This document shows, one piece after another, positions 29,701 through 38,110 of a DNA stretch of 64,000 bases. A program made the translations under genes and the position numbers. The stretch is from Phytophthora colocasiae (taxonomy: Eukaryota > Oomycota > Peronosporomycetes > Peronosporales > Peronosporaceae), in assembly GCA_018806915.1 (NCBI GenBank), contig JAGKQI010000031.1, positions 310,001-374,000 of the forward strand, read 5' to 3'. The notes beneath the pieces are model-generated. The model ran no database searches. It saw nothing but the letters and a program-made list of their open reading frames with translations, and was not told the DNA's origin. How positions within the stretch are numbered: the stretch's first letter is position 1; every line of letters begins with the position of its first letter.

Positions 29701-30762
29701 ACAGTTACATCGTTCACAAGGCTTTTCACAAGAACAAGACCTCCAGCCCATTGAGCCACGTCAAGTACTTGAAGAAGCTGCATATGCAGCTTTGCAGTCT
29801 GGTGCCGGCGGACATGTACGAAGCTAACACATTCGGTACTCAGCGGCCACCTGAAACCGCTTCATACGAGCCAATTTCGACTGGGAGAAGCCAAACGACA
29901 GGTCACACGGCTCGCCAAGTTGATGAGTGGCGAAATGCGGATACTCAGGCAAAACGTCGACAAAGGACATGCAAGGTGTGCTCTGTGTTGCGCGCAGGAG
30001 TGCAGCGTGCGTCGACAACTTCATTTTTCTGCAGTGAGTGCAACACTACAGGCCCTATTTTCCTTTGTATGCGAGCGCGTCGCAAAGTGCGTGGAGTGGC
30101 AATGACGTGCTGGGATATCTGGCACAAGGTGGGCCGATGGAAAGCTTATCCCCGTTCAAAGCGGTAGGAGTATTCGAGTGCGACGCAAGGCCATACGTGC
30201 AACGCCAGGAACACCATCGTCTCCGGGCACGCCGAGCACTCCGGCTTCAAACAAAAGGCGCAGAACAAGTCCGTAGGTGGTAAGCTGAATAATGACCTGC
30301 ATATAACCTGTATTATTCGGTCTCTACATGATTACATTGCGTGCTGTCTAGCAGCACATCATCAGCACATCCCAAGTCTGATCATCACACATCAAACGCC
30401 AAACACTTTCTTTTGATTGCAACAAATCATAGGGATGACACACCTCCTTTCTATATAAGAGTTTGTATTGGAAGTATCAAATTCAAAATTTTTGAAACTG
30501 GCCAAACAAACGCATTCGTTTCTGTTCAAGTTGGCGGGAAACGTGTCCAGTCTCTATCTTCATTATGGTGAATAATGCAGTTCAACACCGTGTCATGGTG
30601 AATTCATATTCAGTTTACATGCACCTTTAGCACGTTTGTGTCCTTAGCCTACCTATCACCCAGGTCCGCCCTACCCCGTACCTAACATACAAATGCCAAG
30701 ACTAATTATGCTGAATACTGCATATAAAACACATTTTTTTTTTTCCGTACTCGAGGGGTTAA
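26743..30762 (+). mobile_element. piggyBac-family transposon with TTAA target sites and 15-bp TIRs
   Basis: The element proper is 26747-30758 (4,012 bp). Perfect inverted repeats CCCCTCGAGTACGGA (26747-26761) and TCCGTACTCGAGGGG (30744-30758) are bounded on both sides by TTAA (26743-26746, 30759-30762). TTAA duplication and CCC-starting TIRs are diagnostic of piggyBac. Two perfect palindromes lie just inside the left end (26761-26779 and 26790-26815). The transposase gene occupies 27004-30167, followed by about 590 bp of non-coding tail. Confidence 0.95.
27004..30167 (+). pseudogene. piggyBac transposase (DDE_Tnp_1_7), probably inactive
   Basis: Exons inferred: about 27004-27336, 27397-27774, 27902-29017, 29105-30167 (GT-AG introns of 60, 127 and 87 bp). 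An upstream first exon is likely because the 27004 boundary follows TTTTAG and no ATG is in frame. Order: N-terminal DNA-binding-like part; acidic region; catalytic core with AFDEAI (Asp at 28893) and GGVDVHDQL (Asp at 29592); C-terminal Cys/His finger (CKVC...CSEC...C...CWDIWH). Two defects are visible. At about 28560 the frame breaks between KRQD and DIEHELEGM (one base short or two extra, unless an odd intron is used). The site normally holding the second catalytic Asp reads VVIGRLNTSV, with Gly at 29250. Both predict loss of activity. Confidence 0.8.
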
Positions 30763-30780
30763 ATATATGCCGAACAAGGA

Positions 30781-31350
30781 TTTGTAGAGATATGACTAGA
30801 GACTGGTCAGATCTTTCAGCTGGTTATATCTTTCCGAGTAGAAGGTTGGCCATTCCAAGGACATCCTTCGTCGACTTCACGAGCATCAACAGACTGGCTC
30901 AAATCTACGCACCCACGGCGAGGTGGTATTCCTGTATGGAGTAGATAGACACGTGCGATCGAGTCCCTGCGGATTCTCTGCTCAAGGTCATGCTGACGGA
31001 GTTCGGCTTTTCTCGCGTTATTGTTTATAACAGTGGAGGGCGATCGACGGAGACCTTCTCCTTCAATGAGAAGACTCTTCCGTTGATTCACGACGTAGTC
31101 TGCGGGAAACGCTATGTCTATGACCCGCCGATCGATAGACTAGTCCCCGACCACGAGAACTCCGAGGATAATCCGTTGTACGAGCTCCAGTTCAATCTTA
31201 CCCTCAAAAGCTGATGGAGTTTCTGTCAGCGGTACCGGGCTGGGGGACGTTAGGAAAGGAGTGGATAGGGTCGTTAGGGGAAGAGTGTAAGGGTGGTGTT
31301 GGTGGTGGTGGTGGTGGGGGGGGTAATTTGTCGCGTTTACATTCCTGTGC
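30781..31350. other. Unassigned region right of the piggyBac element
   Basis: Two forward frames look partly coding (30793-30944 with SAGYIFPSRRLAIP; 30990-31214 with LIHDVVCGKRYVYDPPIDRL) and may be one broken gene. I do not recognise it. A GGT/G-rich run follows at about 31288-31325. Confidence 0.35.
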
Positions 31351-32246
31351 TTAACGACAGTGATTGCCTAGACTACTGCAAAACACACGCGTTGCCTCCT
31401 CCAAGTTTCCTAGTAGCTTCAATAACGGAGTGAGCATATCTCCTTCGTAGTAAATGCTGACGAATTGTTGTCTAAGTTCATCCCACTCGAAACGCACAGT
31501 CGTTTGAATTACAAGTTGTTGCCCCAGGAGTTTCCTAGCGAAATTGGGCCAATTCGCTTCCGCACCAGTTGTGAGGGGAGCAAGTGCGTTGCGTATCATA
31601 TTCGCTGTGATCGTGGAGATATTGTCCATACGAGCGATCAAAACTCCCTCTTTACCAGCCTCCAAGCTCACAAGCTCCATCACAGTGGTGTCATGTTGAA
31701 GGGAAATGGCTTTCCAGTCTTCAAACACGGCGTCCACGCCAAAACCTCCGTTAAATGCGATGTTCGGCACCATTGCAGCTTGTAAGAACCTCTTCTAGTT
31801 TTCGTCGAGATACTGAGGAGTTGCAGTACCATCAGCCTTCATCACCAATGTTGGCGGTTTGTAGCCATGACGGAACAACCGAACGTACTCGACCACCATA
31901 CTCCACGAGGTTTGCTTACACAACGCACGTGTTGGAGAAGCCACCGCTTCCCTCCTTTTGAGTTGTTGAATTTCCTCCTGTAACTGCTGTAATGCTTCTT
32001 GTATAGCCAATACTTTCCCTCTTGCTTTCTGCCTGTACTTCTGTTGAACTCTCCGCCGTCGTTGTCGATGTAGTACCAGAGATTTCTCCGCTGTGCTCAA
32101 TTGATTCCAAGAATCCATTGTTCCACTCTGGTTGCCTTTTGAGAACTGAATCTGACTTTGGTATGAATGGAGATGGCTGTCATCATCCTTTGCGTTATCT
32201 GGACATCAAGAAGTGCGTGATGTGGGACATCGTAGATTCTCGCCAT
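31351..32246 (-). pseudogene. bZIP transcription factor, copy A, broken by a stop and a frameshift
   Basis: The bZIP segment (HRQRRRRVQQKYRQKARGKV) followed by leucine-rich heptads lies in the frame starting at 32118. The C-terminal domain (MVPNIAFNGGFGVDAVFEDW onward) continues in the same frame after an in-frame TAG at 31795-31797. Paralogs have sense codons there (context KRFLRATMAPN). The N-terminal piece homologous to the LLTDKVIG region of copy B is found upstream in another frame from an ATG at 32246, so a frameshift lies between about 32120 and 32160. A hAT element sits 30 bp upstream of that ATG. Without these lesions it would be about 290 aa. Confidence 0.7.
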
Positions 32247-32268
32247 TTGATCTATTCAGTGAAGAGCT

Positions 32269-34111
32269 CTCTACAATAGAGGTGGCGACGTTAGTGTTAT
32301 CTCGATAACACGAAAGTAACGTTAACGGTGTTAAGTTAGTCAAGTTAGAAAAAGATAACACGGGGTCATATTTGTATTTATCGTAACCTATTTGACTATT
32401 TATTGTAAAAACATCAAATTTGTTTGCGGTGCTTCGTGGTGTCCAACATCACAATTAGATCAGGTTCGCTCCATCCTGTGGCAACGTGAAGGCAAGTCTG
32501 TAGAAGTCAACCTGAGCCTTGAGAAGTACTAGAATAGTGCCCGTGAGCTGCACTTGCAGACACCTCACGACTACGAGTACCTGAGGAAGAACGAGCGCTT
32601 CAGCATCCACTTGTGCGATACCACAATGACCAATAACCATTGGTATCAACATCCCGACCGCAAAAACTGTTTGAACCAGGGCTCTCCAAATAAGTAGGGA
32701 TTAGGGATTGACGGGGCTGGAGGCGTCTCAATCCCTTATTGATGAACGTACCCTTAATTGACAATATTATTGTCAACTTCAACTTATAGGATACTATAAA
32801 GATCCGGTAAGAGTCGAGGAGTAAAGCAGTCCTCGAAACCTCTCCCGGTGGGCGTTATACCGTGCCGGGGACCACAGCCACTCTCATGCTGGCATTTCCG
32901 ATTTTGCGAACCAAGTCCAACACTCTTCTACTCAACTTGTTCACCCTCGTCATCCATGGCTACCTTAGACCCTGGTCTCTCGAACAAGGAGATCTGTTCG
33001 TTGATGTATCGAGACCAAACAAGCGGAGGAAGAACCTGCAACGGATGCAACACCTTCATCTTTCAGGACCGAAGTCGCTGCAAAATCTGCCAGTAAGAAG
33101 GCAAAACGGCGCCGTATCCAAGAAGAACCGGAAACCAACTTGGAGACATCAGGCAAAAAACGACGGCGTACAGGAAAAGAAGTGATGGAGTCGATCAACA
33201 TTCGAGCTGCACTGCGCGTAAAGGAGGCATCAATATACTCGAATCTCACGTGGCTGCCAGCCACTTCGGTACAAGTAGAGCGTCTTTTCTCCAAGATTAA
33301 GTGCATGCTGGGGTATCTTCGGAAAAGCATCAGTCAAGAGACGCTCGAGACCTTACTTTACCTGAAGATGAACTGGGACTTAGTGACGAACGAAGTGATT
33401 TCGAACGCCGTGAAACGCGCAGTTGAGGACGACAACGAAGAAGAAGCAGATCTCTAAAACCGTAGTTCTTAATCTGTAAGAAGTAGATAGAGACCCCCTT
33501 TTCAATAATTGCGTAAGTGCCAAATATTGAGATGGCCGCTCCCTCCCTTATTGTCCCCCTACAATAATACCCCTTTTTCAATAACAATACATTTTTGGAG
33601 ACCCCTGTGTTTGAACTACTTGCAGCGGTATTTGAGCTAGGCAACTTGCAGTTTGCAATGGAGAACGAAATTTGCGTCGCAGTTAGGAACGACTCAACCA
33701 GAGGAATGGCCACCCAAGGCACTGCTCACGAGTCAATTGTACGTCATTCTTGCTGCTGCAACCATGAAGCTTGCGCGACTGGCCGGATCAGATGGAGGAA
33801 TTATCGATGCAGACATGCACAACAACACCTTTGTCTACGCGTCGTAGCAAACCTGTAGCTTACGGTAGCCTGCTACATAAAGTAAAGCCTCACTCCGACT
33901 GGTGTCAGCACTTCGTTGTGGAATTCCAGTGAGACTTAAATGTGGCTTTTGCCATTTATTAAGAGGTTACGTTTGTGATTGGGACCAATGAGCAGTCCGT
34001 ATTGGAGCGTGTTATCCCTCGTTAACCAACTAACTCCTGACACGGCTAGGTGTGAAAGATTTGACGGTACTTGGCGTTAAAAAAAGTAACGTCGCCACCT
34101 CTACTCTACAA
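32269..34111. mobile_element. hAT-family transposon derivative, 1,827 bp, with 8-bp target duplication
   Basis: The element proper is 32277-34103. Perfect 17-bp terminal inverted repeats TAGAGGTGGCGACGTTA are at 32277-32293 and 34087-34103. They are flanked by the direct repeat CTCTACAA (32269-32276, 34104-34111), the 8-bp duplication typical of hAT elements. TAGAGGTG-type ends are common in the superfamily. The interior holds only the C-terminal end of a transposase, so the copy is non-autonomous. Confidence 0.93.
33140..33457 (+). pseudogene. hAT transposase C-terminal dimerisation fragment
   Basis: About 105 residues ending at 33457. WLPATSVQVERLFSKIKCML, then YLRKSISQETLETLLYLKMN, is the hAT C-terminal dimerisation motif. 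Upstream frames (32940-33130) contain CNGCNTFIF...CKICQ, possibly a remnant BED-like finger, but in a different frame. The RNase H-like catalytic domain is absent, as expected for an internally deleted copy. Confidence 0.75.
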
Positions 34112-34212
34112 TTCCAGCTCGACATCACTGTGATGCGATGAAGGACTACATACATGGACAACATCATTTGAATACAATTACCTCTGAGCAAATGGAAGTT
34201 ATGTCTCGTTAA

Positions 34213-35109
34213 TCAAACTCCGAGAGGGCTGTTAAGCACTGCAGTCGCATCTTCCAAATTGCCCAACAGCTTGACCAGTGGGGTTAGCATATCTGCTATG
34301 TAGTGAACACTGTCAAAGCGTTTTTCCTGCTCATTCCATCGGAAGTGAACACACGTTGGGACGTCCAGCTCGCGTCCAAGGAGCTTTAAGGCCAATGTCG
34401 GCATTTTATCGCCGAAACAGTTGAGCAGCGTCTCGCGTGATATCACCTCCGAGATGACCAAATAGGCGAGCAGCAGGTCGTCAGCACCTTGTTCCAAGCG
34501 CACTAGTTGCACTTGAAGATTCTCGTGGTGCACCCAGCGGGTTCTCCAGTTGTCCAGCACCGCATCCACTCCGTATCCGTCGTTGAACGCGACATTTGGC
34601 GCCATTGTGGCGCGAAGAAACCTCTTTTGCGTATGAGTCTCAGGAAGACGGAGCGACTCGATGGTCGCTGGTCCTTGGAACCCGTTGCGGAAGAGTCTGA
34701 AAAGCTCCACCACCGTCCTCCATGGTGTCGAATTCGTATCCACACACGGGGGACAGCGCAGTCTCAATTCGAGATGTTGCACCTCAGCTTTAAGCTTGGA
34801 GACCTCTTCCGCCAGTGTACTCGCCTTCCCTTCCAGTCTCTTCCTGTACAGTTGTTGGTTCTTGCGGCGACGATTTCGCTGCAGCTGAAGCGCTTTTTCG
34901 GACGTGGTGAGCAAGTTCCATAGACTGTCGGCCACTTGACTAGCTGAAGATGGAGGGTTTGGAGGGGTTTCTTGGGTCAATGGTGGGAAAACTGCAGACT
35001 CGGTCTTCACTACGTCGAGTTGCGGCTTTGTGGACCGGGTAATGACTACGCCGATCACCTTGTCAGTGAGCAAGTGGAGGTTGGGAGGGTGAAGCGAACT
35101 GTTATACAT
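34213..35109 (-). CDS. bZIP transcription factor, copy B
   Basis: 298 aa from the ATG at 35109. An N-terminal conserved segment (LHLLTDKVIGVVITRS) and a Pro/Ser linker precede the basic region at about residues 76-91 (QRNRRRKNQQLYRKRL) and Leu/Val heptads to about 118. Aligning the invariant Arg of the canonical N-x7-R pattern with Arg89 puts Arg81 where bZIPs have their DNA-contacting Asn. The C-terminal 170 residues (VVELFRLFRNGF, MAPNVAFNDGYGVDAVLDNW, IADMLTPLVKLLGNLEDA) form a conserved alpha/beta domain shared with copies A and C, resembling NTF2/SnoaL-like folds. Nuclear regulator; targets unknown. It is head-to-head with copy C (427 bp apart) and has an initiator-like motif at 35140-35153. 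Confidence 0.85.
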   Translation of the reverse strand: MYNSSLHPPNLHLLTDKVIGVVITRSTKPQLDVVKTESAVFPPLTQETPPNPPSSASQVADSLWNLLTTSEKALQLQRNRRRKNQQLYRKRLEGKASTLAEEVSKLKAEVQHLELRLRCPPCVDTNSTPWRTVVELFRLFRNGFQGPATIESLRLPETHTQKRFLRATMAPNVAFNDGYGVDAVLDNWRTRWVHHENLQVQLVRLEQGADDLLLAYLVISEVISRETLLNCFGDKMPTLALKLLGRELDVPTCVHFRWNEQEKRFDSVHYIADMLTPLVKLLGNLEDATAVLNSPLGV

Positions 35110-35139
35110 TGCGGTCCGGAGTTGTCAATGCGACTGGAA

Positions 35140-35153
35140 CAAAGCAGAAATGA
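35140..35153 (-). promoter_or_regulatory. Initiator-like element of bZIP copy B
   Basis: On the minus strand TCATTTCTGCTTTG lies about 30 nt before the ATG at 35109, followed by GTTCCAGTCGC, which is also present in the leader of copy C. Confidence 0.5.
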
Positions 35154-35497
35154 CGACCCGAACTGACGTGCATACATACCAAGGATATTATACCCCTGTA
35201 AGTCATCTAAGGTTGCGTTATGAGATCATATGAGCGTGATTTAGTGGCTATGCGTGGTTTAGACTGGACAGGATAATGATGATGTGGGCGGAAAGGATAA
35301 CATCAACGATGCTGAACAGCAGGAGAGTCAAGAGACTACAACAACACAGCCCATGACACAGTCAGGATTGCGCCTTCCCGGTCTCAAGGCGTGCGGTATA
35401 CGCTTACAATGACTCGTATAACGCTTTCAGTGGTGACCCTCAAAGCATATGCTACATAATTGTTTTCCTGATGTGTTGTCTGCGTCTCGCTTTTAAT

Positions 35498-35510
35498 CAT
35501 TCTGCAATAT
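35498..35510 (+). promoter_or_regulatory. Initiator-like element of bZIP copy C
   Basis: TCATTCTGCAATAT is a near-exact fit to TCATTYYNCAWTTT. It lies 39 nt before the ATG at 35537 and downstream of an earlier in-frame ATG at 35471, so it argues that translation starts at 35537. Confidence 0.55.
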
Positions 35511-35536
35511 TCCCCGTTCCGTTCCAGTCGCTAAGA

Positions 35537-36457
35537 ATGGTTGGCAGCTCACTCTTCCCGCCCAACAACCAACTCCTGAGTGATACTGTCATTGGGCCAG
35601 TGTCTGTACGAACACGCGCACCAACGTACGTGTTCAACCGTTTGGAAGGACAACAACTGGTTTCTCCTTCACCTTCGAATCAAGCCTCGTGGTATCAATT
35701 ACCATCGTCTGAACGTTCGCTACTTCTCCATCGTCAGCGTCGACGTCGAAACCAGCAGCGTTACCGGAAGAAACAGCAAGACAAAGAGGATTCCCTTGAG
35801 AATGAAGTGGTTGAGCTTCGAGATGCGGTGAAGAAACTACGGAACAAGAAGAGTGTCATGTCGTGTGTTTCCACCAAGACTGTCCCTTTGAAGGTAGTGG
35901 TGGAGTACTTTCGCCTCTTCAACAGGGGGTTTAACCCCATTGCACCAGTATCAGAGCTCTGCACTGCTGGATATGAGCTTCACCAAGACCCAGCGTATGT
36001 GCAGACTCAGTTCTTCCAGACTGTCATGATGCCGGATGTGCTGTTCAATGCTGGTTACGGGGTGGAAGCAGCGTTGGAAGACTGGCGGTTGGTCTCCGCG
36101 CACCACGAAAACCTCTCGTATAACCTTGACAGGGTGGAACGTAGACCTGGACGCTCCGTGATAGCGTTTATGACTGGAGTCACCACCATAACGGAGAAAA
36201 TGCTACGCATGGCGTTCCCAGACCTCAGCAAGAAGAGTAAATGGACGCGATTGGCTGTGAAGCTTCTCGGACATCGTCTAGAAATCCCTAGTGAGGTGTT
36301 TTTCCACTTTGATGAGTCAAACTCTCGAGTGGTGAGGGCCCGCTACGTGGCAGATATGTTAACTCCGTTGCTGAAGTTGCTGGAAAGTGTAGAGGATGCT
36401 GCTATTGTGTTGAATTCTGCTCTTGACATCCACCATTGGAGTAAGAATGTCTACTGA
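35537..36457 (+). CDS. bZIP transcription factor, copy C
   Basis: 306 aa from the ATG at 35537; an in-frame ATG at 35471 precedes the initiator motif and lacks homology. The N-terminus MVGSSLFPPNNQLLSDTVIG aligns with copy B. The basic region is residues 66-80 (RQRRRRNQQRYRKKQ). The canonical Asn position is Arg69, with Arg77 as the invariant Arg. Leucine/valine heptads run to about 107. The C-terminal domain carries VVVEYFRLFNRGF, MMPDVLFNAGYGVEAALEDW and VADMLTPLLKLLESVEDA. It is intact and shares its promoter region with copy B. The basic-region sequence NQQRYRKKQ is of the oomycete-expanded type. A regulatory role in the nucleus is inferred; no target is known. Confidence 0.86.
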   Translation: MVGSSLFPPNNQLLSDTVIGPVSVRTRAPTYVFNRLEGQQLVSPSPSNQASWYQLPSSERSLLLHRQRRRRNQQRYRKKQQDKEDSLENEVVELRDAVKKLRNKKSVMSCVSTKTVPLKVVVEYFRLFNRGFNPIAPVSELCTAGYELHQDPAYVQTQFFQTVMMPDVLFNAGYGVEAALEDWRLVSAHHENLSYNLDRVERRPGRSVIAFMTGVTTITEKMLRMAFPDLSKKSKWTRLAVKLLGHRLEIPSEVFFHFDESNSRVVRARYVADMLTPLLKLLESVEDAAIVLNSALDIHHWSKNVY

Positions 36458-36664
36458 TTGCATTCTGCAAGTAAGTAAGAAATATCTACAATTTGCCATT
36501 GTTAGTCAGCTCGTTTCTTCTACATGCACCGACATGGTAAACAACTCACACAATACTTGTACAGTACTGGCTATTAGCTATCTACATTCATCGATGAATC
36601 ACCCGAACAATTTCTCTTACTGGTATGTGGAATTATAAATTTTGGATCGTGCTCCAATTCGTGA

Positions 36665-37020
36665 TGGCAGAGCGCGAGACAACAGATATATCTAGAGAAA
36701 GAGCTGAACATCTTCAAGAACCCGTCAAGCAGCTTTCTCTGCAGCGATAGAGCACCTACAAGAAAATCCTGACGGAAATGGCGTCTTGGAAACTCGCAAT
36801 CGAGTACTTCAAAGCGGAGTCCAGGAGGGAAGTGGACAGATGACGTTCATTCAGACAGCGATGGAGTTTCATTTGTAGAGAAACTAGTTAGCTTACGACT
36901 GGCGATTCTATCTGTTACGATGACTCGTATAGCGAGTGTGCACTTTCAGGCTGACATAGTCACCCCATTGATGAAGTTGCTTGATAACTTACAAGATACT
37001 TCCAGTGTGCTGGAGAAAGA
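36665..37020 (+). pseudogene. bZIP relic D (heavily deleted)
   Basis: Pieces of the family C-terminal domain survive: MASWKLAIEYFK around 36779, matching VVVEYFRLF of copy C, and FQADIVTPLMKLLDNLQDTS near 36945-37010, matching VADMLTPLLKLLESVEDA. The basic region and most of the middle are gone. Confidence 0.65.
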
Positions 37021-37264
37021 AAACACAAATAAAAATATGTTTGGCCATCACCTCGCATATACATGTAGTACACGGCGATGAATGCTGACTAAAACTAGAA
37101 CGAAAATACGGGCTACATGGTTGTATCATAACATTCAGCAGGACAATCAAGAACCTACCCTAAGTTATCCTTCATGAGCGAAGTATGTATGGTATGGATT
37201 TACGTTTACGCGTAACCTTTTTACACTGGCTAGACTCTGAATTGCTAGCTGGAAGCGTAGGCAA

Positions 37265-37300
37265 ACTGGTACTGTACCCACGAGTGGGTACGGTACCAGT
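37265..37300. repeat. Imperfect palindrome
   Basis: The 18-nt left half ACTGGTACTGTACCCACG pairs with the right half with one mismatch in the arm plus the central bases. Role unknown. Confidence 0.6.
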
Positions 37301-38110
37301 GTACCTTTTTTCGCATACGCCAGGAAATGTGAGGCTCTCCTCGCCCCCCTCCTCCGCGTCCTCGGTAATAAATGGCGCTCGCCGCGTCGCTCTTCTTCAC
37401 AGGTCTCTTCGTCAACGTCTAGAAGCCGTCGGTCCTGCCGTCGATCGATGTCCTCCGCTTCTTGTGCCTTGATCTGTAGTATCTATTCTGCTCCTTGCAC
37501 GTCCGCTCATCGGTCTTCTGCATGTCCAGCATAGCCTCGCGCCTTGATCTGTAGTATCTGTTCTTGTGCCTTGCGCTCCTCTTGCTGGTCCTTCGTCTGC
37601 CATCGTGTTGAGTACAAAGTCCCGTTCGGGAGTCCGCCCTACGCCTTGGTCTTGTCGCGCGTCCAGTTCATCTTCCTGGGCCATGCCGTTTGCAGCCCGC
37701 CCGCTACGGCGAACCCGGTCATAGCGCGCATCGAAGCCTTCTGCGCGGCGATTCCTTGGCCACAGCTTGCCACCACGTCGTCACCTTGCCCGCAGAGACG
37801 ACCTCACATGTCCCGCAATGGACTAGGGGCTGCCCGGAGGCAGCGCCCGCAGAGCGGCGTCGAGACTCAGCTCGGCGCCGTCTACCGGGAGGACGTCACG
37901 CCAACCCGACCAAAAAATGAGCGAAGAGCAATGGAAAATCGACGATTAAATTTCGATTGGTGTATTTTTTTTGGTTTGGTAAGGTATATTGTGTTACTGT
38001 TTCCGTCTCTGGAAGTGAACTCTAATTACCATCCCCGTCCGGCTGCAATGTCCGTACGAGTCCTCCTCATCTCATCTACTACACGCTTCACATCCCCGTT
38101 ACTCCTCCCT

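Larger units (their letters stand above)
36458..37945. other. Region between bZIP copy C and the LINE
   Basis: Holds bZIP relic D (listed separately), an imperfect 36-nt palindrome (37265-37300) and a GC-rich stretch. There, the minus frame 37412-37684 (ATG at 37684, 90 aa, MAQEDELDARQDQGVGRTPE) repeats a TDTTDQG/IDTTDQG module about 75 bp apart. I do not recognise it and rate it as a possible gene fragment only. Confidence 0.35.

Noticed and set aside
35471..35536. Upstream in-frame ATG for bZIP copy C
   Set aside because: It precedes the initiator-like element at 35498-35510 and has no counterpart in copy B, so the start at 35537 is preferred.
37412..37684. 90-aa minus ORF with repeated TDTTDQG modules, considered as a retrotransposon gag start
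   Set aside because: No zinc knuckle, no downstream pol and no LTR could be linked to it; left as unassigned.
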